DNA of 64,000 nt, from NCBI GenBank assembly GCA_963788125.1, contig CAWBFN010000001.1:1984001-2048000 (forward strand), given 5' to 3'. How positions within the stretch are numbered: position 1 is the stretch's first letter; each line of letters opens with the position of its first letter. Source of the stretch: Bog-473 sp963788125 (GTDB taxonomy: Bacteria; Actinomycetota; Acidimicrobiia; Acidimicrobiales; RAAP-2). A model generated the notes under the pieces. The model was given only the letters and a program-made list of their open reading frames with translations, was not told the origin of the DNA and ran no database searches. Positions 17,127 through 25,824 of the stretch are shown one piece after another. The position numbers were made by a program, and so were the translations under genes.

Positions 17127-17885
17127 ATGTCCCCGTTGGATGCCCTGGCGATCTTTGCCGCCGGGCTGGCGGCCGGGACTATCAACGTGATCGTCGGGTC
17201 GGGCTCGCTGATCACCTTTCCCACCTTGCTCGCTCTCGGCTACCCGCCCGTGCTGGCCAACGTGTCCAATAACGTCGGCCTGGTCCCGGGCAACATCAGC
17301 GCCACCGTCGCCTACCGAGGCGAGTTGGTCGGCCAACGGCGCCGCCTCGTCCAGCTCGGATCGGCGTCGCTGCTGGGCGGTTTGCTCGGAGCTGTTCTCC
17401 TGCTCGCGCTGCCCGGAAGCGTGTTCAAGGCGGCGGTGCCCCTCCTCATCGCCCTGGCCTCGGTGCTGATGGCCCTCCAACCCCGCTTGAGCGCCGGCCT
17501 TGAGCGCCGTGGCGAGCGGTCGGCCGCCGGGGGCTGGGTCCTGCTGCTCGGGGTCTTTCTCACCGGCGTCTACGGCGGCTATTTCGGAGCGGCCCAAGGG
17601 GTCATCCTCATCGCCCTGTTGGCCATCTTCATCGACGACGACCTCCAACGCCTCAACGGCACCAAGAACGCCCTGGCTCTCACCGTCAACGCCGTGGCCG
17701 GGGTGCTCTTCGTCGCCAGCACCCATATTGCGTGGTCGGTGGCCGGGCTGATCGCCGCCGGCTCGATCATCGGCGGCCAGGTCGGTGGCCGACTGGGCCG
17801 CCGACTGTCCGCCGCGGCCCTTCGCTGGTGCGTCGTGATCGTCGGCCTGGGGGTGGCGGTGGGCCTGGCCGTCGAGTGGCACTGA
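17127..17885 (+). CDS. TauE/SafE family membrane transporter
   Basis: This is a 252-residue inner-membrane protein with about eight hydrophobic segments and the family signature near the N-terminus (FAAGLAAGTINVIVGSGSLI) repeated in the second half (GVYGGYFGAAQGVILIALL). The family exports sulfite, sulfoacetate or related organic anions. The ATG at 17127 gives the usual N-terminus; TTG/ATG codons at 17091-17094 are open, and none has a clear ribosome-binding site. The substrate cannot be told from sequence. Confidence 0.85.
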   Translation: MSPLDALAIFAAGLAAGTINVIVGSGSLITFPTLLALGYPPVLANVSNNVGLVPGNISATVAYRGELVGQRRRLVQLGSASLLGGLLGAVLLLALPGSVFKAAVPLLIALASVLMALQPRLSAGLERRGERSAAGGWVLLLGVFLTGVYGGYFGAAQGVILIALLAIFIDDDLQRLNGTKNALALTVNAVAGVLFVASTHIAWSVAGLIAAGSIIGGQVGGRLGRRLSAAALRWCVVIVGLGVAVGLAVEWH

Positions 17886-18016
17886 CATCACTGGGGATTC
17901 CTGCACCTTCCGATTACCGGCTTCGTATCGATGGCCCCGTGAATCGTTGATGCCACCGCTACCCCGGGCTGCGGAGCACGTGAATGGTTACCATGGGAGT
18001 TCGAAAAGGAGACACT

Positions 18017-18808
18017 ATGGATATCGAGAAATATGGACCGTGGGCCCTCATTGTCGGTGGCTCGGAAGGGATCGGGGCAGCATTCGCCCGCACGCTCGCG
18101 GCTAAGAACTTTAACATCGTCCTCGTTGCGCGCAAGCCCGAGCCCCTTGAAGAGCTGGCCGAGGAACTTCGGAAAACCGGTGTTGAAGTACGCACCGTTT
18201 CCGCCGATCTCAGCAAGACCGACGTGCTGGACAAGGTTCGCGCCGCCACCGATGACGTGGACATCGGGTTCCTCATTTACAATGCAGGCGCCAACGCCAC
18301 ACGCGGCAACTTCGTCGAGCTTGACCCACAGGTCTATCGCTCGGTGATCAACATCAATGTCGTCGGCCAGGCTGAGTTTACGCGACATTATGGTGGATTG
18401 ATGAAGGAGCGGGGTCACGGCGGTATTATCCTGGCCGGCTCTTCGTCCAACTTCCTCGGCTCGGTCACGCTGGCTACCTATACGGGAGCCAAGGCCTTCA
18501 GCCGAATCTTCAGCGAAGCGTTGTGGGCGGAGTGCAAGCCGATGGGAATCGACGTGCTCCACATGGTGATCACCTTCACCGATACGCCTGCAATGCGGCG
18601 CTTGGGTATGGACACCAGTATCGCGCAGTCGCCCGAGGAGGTGGCACAGGAAGCGCTCGACAACATGGAGAACGGACCGCTTCTGATTCTGGGCGGCGAG
18701 AAGGCCCTCGAGATGGCGATTCAGCGCAGCCAGCTCGTCGACCGCGGCGACCTCATTGCGTCGATCGCCACGCCGCGCCGGGAGAATATCCCCCACGCCA
18801 AGGGCTGA
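18017..18808 (+). CDS. SDR family oxidoreductase
   Basis: This is a 263-residue classical SDR. The nucleotide-binding motif is GGSEGIG near residues 14-20, NAG follows strand 4, the serine is in AGSSSNF and the catalytic pair in TYTGAK. It resembles the 17-beta-HSD12/KAR-like subgroup. An AAAAGGAG ribosome-binding site precedes the ATG at 18017. It is convergent with the AhpD-like gene. Substrate unknown. Confidence 0.85.
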   Translation: MDIEKYGPWALIVGGSEGIGAAFARTLAAKNFNIVLVARKPEPLEELAEELRKTGVEVRTVSADLSKTDVLDKVRAATDDVDIGFLIYNAGANATRGNFVELDPQVYRSVININVVGQAEFTRHYGGLMKERGHGGIILAGSSSNFLGSVTLATYTGAKAFSRIFSEALWAECKPMGIDVLHMVITFTDTPAMRRLGMDTSIAQSPEEVAQEALDNMENGPLLILGGEKALEMAIQRSQLVDRGDLIASIATPRRENIPHAKG

Positions 18809-18889
18809 GGGGGCCTAGCCGGCGGAGAGCGAGATCGAGTCCTTGGGTCGAGCTGGCAGTATTGTTGAACCAGGCAACCCTGGCGAAAC

Positions 18890-19501
18890 CTACTCTGACG
18901 ACACCCCAGCGTGGCTGTGCGATTTCGGGTGTAGCTCCGCCCATGTCGCGCCCACCTGTTCGCGGGTAAAAGGAATCACAGGATCGCTCTCGCCGAATAC
19001 GTCCAGCGTATGGAGGAAGCGGTGCGAACCAATCATGTGGCCGCTTGTCATCCCCAACTCAACGATTTCAGCGGCGGTGAAATGCTCCGCGAGACGGCGA
19101 TACATGTCATCGCCTATGCGGTAGTGGTCGGTTGCCAGCAGATCTAAGAATTCAAGCGCAAGCCGCTCACGATCGCTCAGCTCTTGACGCAGCAACGGGT
19201 CGGTCAGGCAGGCCACGGCCTCTTCGGTCGCACCTTCGACCTTGCGCGAAGCCATGCAGGGTTCGCACCCGCCCAATTGCGCACTGCGAATACGCAGCAG
19301 TTCGAGCAGTTTGCCATCCAAGAGATGACGCGGGAAGTTGGGGTGGCGATCGCCATCGTCGGGCACACGATCATGATCCGCATAGGCCATGATCTGAAGC
19401 GGCAAGGCGATCCTGAAGGCGCCCGAATCGATGCCGGCCTGAATCGCCTCACGTGCTTCAGGTCTCATCTCGTCCCATGGAATCGGCTCAATGCGTGGCA
19501 T
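18890..19501 (-). CDS. carboxymuconolactone decarboxylase/AhpD-like protein
   Basis: This 203-residue all-helical protein has the redox-type CxxC (Cys79, Cys82 in GGCEPCMASRK) followed by a conserved helix, then LSDRERLALEFLDLLATDHY, as in AhpD-like members of the CMD family. Members act in peroxide defence or as gamma-carboxymuconolactone decarboxylases; the CxxC favours the former. The ATG at 19501 follows GGGAGGGTGAGG; the frame extends to 19660. It is divergent from the TetR at 19783. Confidence 0.8.
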   Translation of the reverse strand: MPRIEPIPWDEMRPEAREAIQAGIDSGAFRIALPLQIMAYADHDRVPDDGDRHPNFPRHLLDGKLLELLRIRSAQLGGCEPCMASRKVEGATEEAVACLTDPLLRQELSDRERLALEFLDLLATDHYRIGDDMYRRLAEHFTAAEIVELGMTSGHMIGSHRFLHTLDVFGESDPVIPFTREQVGATWAELHPKSHSHAGVSSE

Positions 19502-19711
19502 GCCCTCACCCTCCCGCTGACTACGCCCAAGCCTATGCGCGATCCCTGGGCTTCCACAATGGTCGTCCGACACGCCGCTCTCACAGCCGACTTCTCCGTA
19601 CGTGCGACGGTCCGCGCTTCGCCAATGTCCTTCCACAGCCGGTAAGAATGGCGACGTCACGCGACGTTACCCATCAGCCGGAGGTCCACCATACTCCCGC
19701 GCGGCACGCTA

Positions 19712-19759
19712 CCAATTTACACAGTGACTATTAATAGTGACCAATTTAAACAGTGACTA
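19712..19759. promoter_or_regulatory. AT-rich direct repeats with central palindrome
   Basis: Two 19-bp direct repeats (CCAATTTACACAGTGACTA at 19712 and CCAATTTAAACAGTGACTA at 19741, one mismatch, 29-bp period) flank a 12-bp perfect palindrome ACTATTAATAGT (19727-19738). The block is far more AT-rich than its surroundings and lies between the AhpD-like gene and the TetR gene at 19783. It probably holds operator and promoter elements for this divergent pair. Confidence 0.65.
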
Positions 19760-19782
19760 AACCATAGAATAGGATTTCGGCA

Positions 19783-20460
19783 ATGCGGACCTCTCAAACC
19801 CGTACTCCACCCAGGCAGCGGGCGACTCTTGTCAATGCCAGATCACGTCAGACTCGACGGGCGCTGATTCTGGCGGCACTTGCGCTCTGGAGTGATGGCG
19901 ACTTCGACGAGTTGTACGAGACGAGCACGGCGGCCGATATCGCCCATGCCGCAGGCGTCAGCAAGGGAACCTTTTACTTCCATTTCGCCAGTAAGGAGGA
20001 GGTCCTTCTGGAATTGAGCTTGGCGACCGTCCAAGCCATGATCGACGACGTTGACAAGGGTGTCCGGCAAGGTGTTCCCCTGCAGTCACTGACCCTGCAG
20101 GTGATGACCTCCATGGCTCGACGGGTCGCTCGAGCTCCAAAGGCTGCCGCGCTGCGAGCCGGTGCTCTGGGGGTGCAGTCGCGACTGACCCAGGTGACGA
20201 CGGCGAGGCCCCGCATGGTTTCCGCATTCGAAGCGCTCATCCGCCATGGAAAGGACCGTGGCGAGTTGGGCGCAAAGGTGGATGTGGAAGACGCCGCTGC
20301 CATGCTATCGGCCGTGAGCATAGAGGCGATCAACCGATGGGGTGCCGGAGATCGCTCAGCGACTTGGTTGCGACAGGCTCTTTGTCGTCGAGCTCAAACC
20401 GTCCTACGCGGGCTGGGCATGCCCGCGAGCGGTCATAGCGCCGGGCCACGAGCGACGTAG
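19783..20460 (+). CDS. TetR family transcriptional regulator
   Basis: This is a 225-residue protein with a basic N-terminus (RTPPRQRATLVNARSRQTRR), HTH AADIAHAAGVSKGTFYFHF at about residues 47-66 and a helical C-terminal domain with AARPRMVSAFEAL-like helices. It is preceded by the AT-rich operator block at 19712-19759 and likely regulates itself, the AhpD-like gene, or the SDR at 20603, which also has an inverted repeat at its start. Confidence 0.85.
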   Translation: MRTSQTRTPPRQRATLVNARSRQTRRALILAALALWSDGDFDELYETSTAADIAHAAGVSKGTFYFHFASKEEVLLELSLATVQAMIDDVDKGVRQGVPLQSLTLQVMTSMARRVARAPKAAALRAGALGVQSRLTQVTTARPRMVSAFEALIRHGKDRGELGAKVDVEDAAAMLSAVSIEAINRWGAGDRSATWLRQALCRRAQTVLRGLGMPASGHSAGPRAT

Positions 20461-20556
20461 TCCGTCACCGACCGCGGTTAGAACGTAGCTCCTAGTGGCG
20501 TAGGCCCCACTCCGCCTCCCTCGGTCACACCGCCCCGCGGAACGGGGTTATGGTAC

Positions 20557-20585
20557 CCTCCATTTGAACGCTGACCAAATGGAGG
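20557..20585 (+). promoter_or_regulatory. 10-bp-arm inverted repeat before SDR gene
   Basis: CCTCCATTTG and CAAATGGAGG, perfect 10-bp arms with a 9-base loop, lie 18 bp before the SDR ATG at 20603. The right arm contains GGAGG, so in RNA the hairpin would sequester ribosome-binding sequence; as DNA it is a strong dyad for a TetR-type dimer. Confidence 0.65.
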
Positions 20586-20602
20586 AGGGAGGTCGCATCA
20601 CC

Positions 20603-21467
20603 ATGCAGCGACAGGAGGAACTGGACCTGGCCGGCAAGGTCGTGATCATCACGGGGGCCAGCCGGGGGGTAGGTCGGCAGACGGCCCAGGCGTTTGCCCG
20701 CCGCGGCGCTCACCTGGTCCTGGCGGCGCGAACGGTCGAGCCGGACGGTAACCTGCCGGGCACCCTGAATGAGACGCTGACACAGATCGAAAACATGGGA
20801 GCCAGCGCGATCGCCGTACAGACCGATCTCGCCAGCAACGCGGATCTCGAGCGCCTGGTCGAGGCCACCGTCGAGCGGTTCGGTGGCGTCGACGTGCTCA
20901 TCAACAATGCAGCGGCCACAACCGGCGAGATCTGGTCCAAGCGGTTTCTGGAGCTGACGCACGAGGATTGGCTCTACCAGTTCGCGGTCAACCTCCACGC
21001 GCCGTTCACGCTCATGCAGCTGGTGACGCCGATCATGGAAAGCCGCGGCGGCGGGCGCATCCTCAACCTCAGCACTGGAAGCGGCGAGGTCTTCCGTCAG
21101 CCCGAGGAGCTGCCAAAGCTCGAAAGCATCGGTGAGTTCAGCCTCGCCGTGCCCGGCTACTACTCCAGCAAGCGAGCGCTCGACCGGCTCGGCAATGTTC
21201 TCGCTCCCGAGCTCGCGCGCGAAGCGCATTGCTGTGATCGGTCTGCACCCGGGCCTGGTGGCCACCGAGGTCGTCGCCATCCGGGTAAAGGAGGCCGGCC
21301 TCGACGACAGCGTGGCCGTGCCGATGGATGTCCCCGCACGCATGCTCGTCTATTTCGCCTCGTGCGCCGATCCCATGGAATACACCGGCCGCCTGTTCTG
21401 GGCCGAGCGTGAACTTGAGGAGCTCGGGCTCGACGTGTACGACGGGCTGCCCGCGATCACCATCTGA
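20603..21467 (+). pseudogene. SDR family oxidoreductase, frameshifted
   Basis: The first frame encodes TGASRGVG, NNAA and YYSSK of an SDR and runs through NVLAPELARE. Homology-like sequence then continues in another frame as KRIAVIGLHPGLVATEVVAI to VYDGLPAITI. The switch is at about 21212-21222, in a GCGCGCG stretch. Repaired, the protein would be about 287 residues, with the same strand-2/helix-3 insert (VEPDGNLPGTLNETLTQI) as the SDRs at 1 and 33207. This is either a true single-base mutation or a sequence error. Confidence 0.75.
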
Positions 21468-21667
21468 ACCGGGAACGGGCCCCGGCGCGATAGCCGTCAG
21501 CTGATCTGGGGAGTGGGCTTACACACCTGTTGAGGACGGATCCGCCGGGGCTGGATGTCCTTGGCCAGTGCTTCCGCTTCTTTAGTGTCACTCACGCCTT
21601 GTCGGCTCCCTTGGTTGGAGTCACAGCAGTTGACACTTTCGTCACTCCTTGGCGCGACCAAATCTCC

Positions 21668-22297
21668 TCAGCGCACTCCGATTGGTCGAAACTGCACACT
21701 CATCCGAGGCCCCTTGGCGTGGGCGACCTTCGGCACCGAGTGCTCCCACGTCCGTTGACAGCTTCCACCCATGATGAAGAGGTCTCCCCTTCCGAGCTCG
21801 AACTGTCGGGACCGACCACCGCCTCTCGGGCGCAAGAGGAAGCGACGGGGCACGCCTAGTGAAACGATGGCGACCATGGTGTCCTCGGTCCGGCTACGGC
21901 CGATCCGGTCGCCATGCCACGCCACGCTGTCTCGCCCATCTCGATACAGACAGAGCCCGGCTGTGCAAAAAGGCTCGCCCAGTTCAGGCTGGTACTGGTT
22001 GCTCAACGTTCCCCTGATGGTCTCGAGAGCCGGATCTGGGAGAGTCTCACCTGGGCCATAGAAGGAGACCAACCGCGGCACATCGAGCGTGCGCTCATAC
22101 ATGCGGCGGCGTTCCTCTTTCCAGGGGACCGTCTCCACGAGGCGCTCGAACAACTGGTCAGATCCCCTCACCCAGTCGCGATGCAGCTCGACCCAGGCGT
22201 CGTTGCACAGAAAAGTCCGTCCCTCACCTGGGGAGATGGGCGAGAGCGCGAATGGGGACCCGTCGTCTAATAGGGAGGGCTGGAAGTTGACCAACAC
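21668..22297 (-). CDS. AlkB-like Fe(II)/2-oxoglutarate dioxygenase
   Basis: This 209-residue protein has the AlkB fold. The iron ligands are H128 and D130 in WHGDRIG and H186 in WEHSVPK, and the 2-oxoglutarate arginines are in PRMSVQFRP (198, 204). NQYQPELGEPF and CLYRDGRDSVAW match the family region that binds the alkylated base. It should repair N-alkylated bases by oxidative demethylation. A perfect LexA-type dyad is located 22 bp upstream of its start, so it is probably SOS-induced. Confidence 0.85.
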   Translation of the reverse strand: MLVNFQPSLLDDGSPFALSPISPGEGRTFLCNDAWVELHRDWVRGSDQLFERLVETVPWKEERRRMYERTLDVPRLVSFYGPGETLPDPALETIRGTLSNQYQPELGEPFCTAGLCLYRDGRDSVAWHGDRIGRSRTEDTMVAIVSLGVPRRFLLRPRGGGRSRQFELGRGDLFIMGGSCQRTWEHSVPKVAHAKGPRMSVQFRPIGVR

Positions 22298-22318
22298 CCC
22301 TCCATTCTAGCGAGAACA

Positions 22319-22334
22319 ACGAACACCTGTTCGT
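22319..22334 (-). promoter_or_regulatory. LexA/SOS box
   Basis: ACGAACACCTGTTCGT is a 7-bp-arm perfect dyad that contains GAAC-N4-GTTC, the actinobacterial and Bacillus-type LexA recognition pattern. It ends 22 bp upstream of the AlkB-like ATG, a usual operator position. Confidence 0.75.
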
Positions 22335-22701
22335 CCTCTCGAGGCTGGTGAGGGCGCCATCTGATCGGTATAGGGCTCGATCTGCTTGTCGGGCCGATCG
22401 GCCAGCACCACCTCCGAGCCCTCACCCCTCGCGGACCACCTCGAACACACCCGCAGCGCGTGACAGCTGGGGTCAGCGACGCGCTCGAACCTGGAGACCC
22501 AATGGCCGGATCGCAACGTAGGTAGTCGATCCTGCGACCTACAGGTCGACTCAGCGCAAGGGAATCAACTGACCGACACCTCGGGCGGGACCCAGCCGGG
22601 ATCGATAATACTCTGCATGTGACTGTGAGGTGTCGAACACACAATCCGCTCGTGAAGCGTGATCTCTTCATACCTCATTCGTTTCGTTGATTCAGTCAAG
22701 T
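22335..22701. other. intergenic region without recognisable gene
   Basis: About 370 bp between the LexA box and the CoA-transferase gene. Several short frames exist on the minus strand but none shows a family motif or a ribosome-binding site. The AAGGAGAGG at 22702-22710 belongs to the next gene. Confidence 0.4.
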
Positions 22702-22715
22702 AAGGAGAGGTGCCC

Positions 22716-23924
22716 ATGTTTCAGCAAGTTTTGGCCGGAATTAAGGTCATCGACGTCTCGTCGTACGCGTTTGTGCCCGTTGCCGGAGGAGTCCTCTCTC
22801 ACTGGGGTGCTGACGTGATCCATATAGAGAACCCCGTTGCTCCGGATCCAATGCGCCTACTTGCCGGTGGAACCACGGCGCCCGGTGGAGCTTATTCTTC
22901 ATTCAAGAATTACAACCGTGGCAAGCGCGCCATCGCCATCGACTTGGCATCCGAAGACGGCCGCAACATCATCTATCGACTTGTCCAGAGCGCCGACGTC
23001 TTCCTCACGAGCTATCTTCCGGCGACCCGCAAAAAGCTAAAAATCGATGTCGACGATATTCGGGAACACAACCCCAACATCGTGTTTGCGAAGGGAACCG
23101 GTCAGGGTCCCCGTGGCCCGGAAGCCGAAAGGCGTGGCTACGACGCGGCTTCGTGGTGGGCTCGCGGCTCACTTGGTTATTCGGCGATGCAGACCTCGGG
23201 TGCCAAATGGCCGACCGGAATGGTTGGTCACGGCGACACGATCTCGGGAACAGTCCTCGCCGGGGGCATATGTGCGGCACTCGTACAACGCGAGCGGACC
23301 GGAAAAGGGTCTGTTGTGGATGGATCGCTTTTGGGAACGGCTATCTGGTACAACCATCAGCCGATTTCAGCCGCTGCCCGTGGGGCTGAGTGGGGCGATT
23401 CGCGCGGCTCGCGCGAAGACCGGAATCCTACGATGAATCACTACCAAACCAAAGACGGGCGGTTCATCAGTCTTGTTTTCCTGAACGACTCCGACGTTGA
23501 TTGGGTCGATCTCTGCGAACACCTCGATCACCGGGAACTGGCGACCGATTCACGCTTTGCGACGGCGTCGGCGCGATCAGCCAACAGCGCAGAGGGAGTT
23601 CGGACGCTCGACGAAATCTTTGGGCAGCGGCCCCTTGAAGAGTGGAAGAAGATCTTGGTTACGATTCGAGGAGTCTGGGCCCCGTTGCAGAGCCCCCGTG
23701 AGATCCTCGACGATCCCCAGACTCTGGCCAACGGGTTTGTGCGAACTGCCGAGGACCCGGCGGGATCGGTCAGTCTGCCGGTTCCCCCTGTGCTCTTCGA
23801 CGAGGAGGCTGGAGACATCAAGCGAGCTCCAGAGTTTGCCGAGCACACCCACGAAGTGCTCCAAGAGTTTGGATTCAGTGCCGAAGACCTCGCCCGATAT
23901 ACAAGTGCCGGCGTCATAGCTTGA
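22716..23924 (+). CDS. CaiB/BaiF (family III) CoA-transferase
   Basis: This 402-residue protein opens with LAGIKVIDVSSYAFVPVAGG, the usual family III start, followed by LSHWGADVIHIENP and NRGKRAIAIDLASEDGR. The catalytic aspartate that carries the CoA ester is the Asp in RRGYDAAS (about residue 142). It moves CoA between carboxylic acids without a covalent enzyme-CoA intermediate of the class I type. The ATG at 22716 follows AAGGAGAGG. It stands alone between two minus-strand loci. Substrate unknown; activation of an acid for beta-oxidation-like breakdown is likely. Confidence 0.9.
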   Translation: MFQQVLAGIKVIDVSSYAFVPVAGGVLSHWGADVIHIENPVAPDPMRLLAGGTTAPGGAYSSFKNYNRGKRAIAIDLASEDGRNIIYRLVQSADVFLTSYLPATRKKLKIDVDDIREHNPNIVFAKGTGQGPRGPEAERRGYDAASWWARGSLGYSAMQTSGAKWPTGMVGHGDTISGTVLAGGICAALVQRERTGKGSVVDGSLLGTAIWYNHQPISAAARGAEWGDSRGSREDRNPTMNHYQTKDGRFISLVFLNDSDVDWVDLCEHLDHRELATDSRFATASARSANSAEGVRTLDEIFGQRPLEEWKKILVTIRGVWAPLQSPREILDDPQTLANGFVRTAEDPAGSVSLPVPPVLFDEEAGDIKRAPEFAEHTHEVLQEFGFSAEDLARYTSAGVIA

Positions 23925-24003
23925 CGGGCGATCGATGACGAAGGACACGTCCCTCAGCGGGCAGTGAACTCAGTCTGGCGGTATTCCTCGGAGCGCGTGT
24001 GTA

Positions 24004-24774
24004 CTAGGAGGTGGGGCCGTAGGGTCGTTGGATGTCAGGGCGAGCGATCGCCAGGTACGAGACGAAGACCAAGACGGCAGCGGCGAACACGAGTGCCGTG
24101 GGACCGTCACCAAAGCCAATACCGCTGGTATTGACTGGCTTACTGATGTAGTCGGCGACGGACGCTCCGAGTGGACGCGTCACGACGTAGGCCATCCAGA
24201 AGGCCGCGATGCTGTTCAGGCCGAGACGCCACCACGCCAGGGCAGGAACCAAGATGACCACTCCGAAAAGAACGCTCGAGGCCAGGTAGCCCAGGCCTAA
24301 CGAGGTCGCGGTGAAGTCCCCGAGTGCAGTTCCGAGTGCGAAGGTCGCGAACACCGTCGCCCAGTAGAAGGCCTCGCGTCGTTGCGTCGTGATGCTGTGA
24401 ATCGACAGCGTTCCTTCGCTGGAGTGCCAGATAAAGAAGATCGCACCAAGGACGACCGCCCACAGTAACGTCGTCCCCGCGTAGGGGATCCCCACGTCGA
24501 GATGGAGGAAGTCCGAGACGCCCGTGCCGAAGATGGCGATGGCATAGGCCAAGAACCAGTAGGCGAAGGCCCGGTAACGACGTGTCGCGAACTGAACGAC
24601 GAGCCCGGCCACGATCAGGACGACTTCGGTCCCACCGCCCCGAATGTTGCCCCAGGTCTTGAGGTAGTCGGACGTGGCTTCTCCGCCGGCGGTGGTGAGA
24701 ATCTTCACCACCCAGAAGACGAAGATGACCTCGGGTACCTTTGCCGCGGCAGGTGACGGAAAGAACCGACCCAT
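24004..24774 (-). CDS. COG4705-like integral membrane protein
   Basis: This 256-residue protein has about eight hydrophobic segments and resembles the COG4705 family of uncharacterised membrane proteins: VPEVIFVFWVVKILTTAGGE, then TSDYL, and a related second half FWMAYVVTRPLGASVADYIS. The similar E/T-T-x-G-E and RPLGAS-x-ADY patterns suggest an internal duplication. It is the last gene of a three-gene membrane operon facing an RpiR regulator. Transport of a metal or small ion is plausible, not shown. The frame is open to 24984. Confidence 0.75.
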   Translation of the reverse strand: MGRFFPSPAAAKVPEVIFVFWVVKILTTAGGEATSDYLKTWGNIRGGGTEVVLIVAGLVVQFATRRYRAFAYWFLAYAIAIFGTGVSDFLHLDVGIPYAGTTLLWAVVLGAIFFIWHSSEGTLSIHSITTQRREAFYWATVFATFALGTALGDFTATSLGLGYLASSVLFGVVILVPALAWWRLGLNSIAAFWMAYVVTRPLGASVADYISKPVNTSGIGFGDGPTALVFAAAVLVFVSYLAIARPDIQRPYGPTS

Positions 24775-24839
24775 GAGCGGGACCTGGCCCGCCGACGCGT
24801 TCGTTCTCGAGCCAAGGGAGACTCTTCGCGGGAACACTC

Positions 24840-25040
24840 CTATCGCTCCCGGCTGACACGACGGAGGGACAACGCGATCAGGGCGACCACTGCCGCAGGC
24901 AAAAGCCAGTACCAGTTCCGCCCGTGGTGGGTTACACACCAGGTGACGAAGAGGGCCACCACGACACCAAGCGCCAGCGTCCAATCATCGCCGACTACGA
25001 AATCGGACCAGAATCGGAGGAACCGACGGAGATAGGTCAC
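24840..25040 (-). CDS. small two-helix membrane protein
   Basis: This 66-residue protein starts at a GTG (25040) that overlaps the stop of the upstream gene as GTGA, which decides the start and implies translational coupling. It has two hydrophobic segments (WTLALGVVVALFVTWCV and WYWLLPAAVVALIALSL) and a basic C-terminus RRVSRER. I recognise no family. It is probably a partner subunit of the membrane protein encoded just upstream. Confidence 0.7.
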   Translation of the reverse strand: MTYLRRFLRFWSDFVVGDDWTLALGVVVALFVTWCVTHHGRNWYWLLPAAVVALIALSLRRVSRER

Positions 25041-25786
25041 GATGGAACCTGAGGAGCGAGGGTCCGTTGGTGGTGACGTCGGAGCGCACGGGTGAGAAGA
25101 ATGCTTGCACCGGCCATGAGGGCGATGAGTATGAAAATGGCGCCCTCCCCGCCCGGCCATGCGACTCCCGCTCCTTCGGCCGACCAGAACATCCCGAAGG
25201 AGGTCAGGAGTATCCCGACCATGAGCTTCAGCGCGTTCTCGGGTACGCGGCTCAGCGGTCGGTGAATGAGAACTCCCACCGTCGCTACGGCTACCACTGT
25301 CAATGATGCGACGAGTGCGCTTATGACGAGCCGATGTTGTGTGGCCCCGAATGTCAGAACGATGAAGACGACTTCGAGGCCCTCGAGGAGCACACCCTTG
25401 AAGGCAATGATGAACGAGTAACCGTCGAACGATCCTTCTCGAGGTACAGCGATGGCGGAAACCCGCGTCGAGTCGTAAATGGCGTCCTCATCGTGCATCG
25501 CCTGGTACCCACTCGAGCGGAGGATTGCTTTTCGGGTCCATTGCATGCCGAAGACCAAGAGCAACCCGCCGACGATCAGGCGCAATGGTGTAAGGGAGAG
25601 ATGACTGATCGCCGGACCGACTGTCGCCACGACGATACCCAGCACCACGAAGGCAGCACCTACACCAAGAAGAGCGGCGCGCCACCCGCGTGTCACCCCG
25701 ACGGCAAGCACGATCGTCAGTGCCTCGACCATCTCGACCGCAGTTGCGAGTACGACTGCCAAAAGTACGAGACTCTCGTTCTTCAC
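25037..25786 (-). CDS. polytopic membrane protein (COG4280-like)
   Basis: This 249-residue protein has about seven hydrophobic segments. Two related intramembrane motifs, VEMVEALTIVLAVG near residue 17 and LLEGLEVVFIVL near residue 132, each place acidic residues inside a helix, as in cation carriers (for example the REGLE motif of FTR1-type permeases). The cytoplasmic loop contains HDEDAIYDS. I take it as a COG4280-like protein of unknown function, possibly a divalent-cation transporter. It is the first gene of the operon and is divergent from rpiR. Confidence 0.7.
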   Translation of the reverse strand: MKNESLVLLAVVLATAVEMVEALTIVLAVGVTRGWRAALLGVGAAFVVLGIVVATVGPAISHLSLTPLRLIVGGLLLVFGMQWTRKAILRSSGYQAMHDEDAIYDSTRVSAIAVPREGSFDGYSFIIAFKGVLLEGLEVVFIVLTFGATQHRLVISALVASLTVVAVATVGVLIHRPLSRVPENALKLMVGILLTSFGMFWSAEGAGVAWPGGEGAIFILIALMAGASILLTRALRRHHQRTLAPQVPS

Positions 25787-25807
25787 GGTAGGACCTCGGT
25801 CGCAAGG

Positions 25808-25823
25808 TGTAGCATTTGCTACA
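25808..25823. promoter_or_regulatory. RpiR operator palindrome
   Basis: TGTAGCA-TT-TGCTACA has 7-bp perfect arms and lies between the divergent membrane operon (start 25786) and the RpiR-type gene (start 25825). It ends one base before that ATG, so bound protein would cover the start region. TGTA...TACA dyads are typical of RpiR-family operators. Confidence 0.7.
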
Positions 25824-25824
25824 T

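Noticed and set aside
21469..21485. Terminator hairpin CCGGG...CCCGG after the SDR
   Set aside because: The stem is only 5 bp and no T-run follows, so a terminator is not supported.
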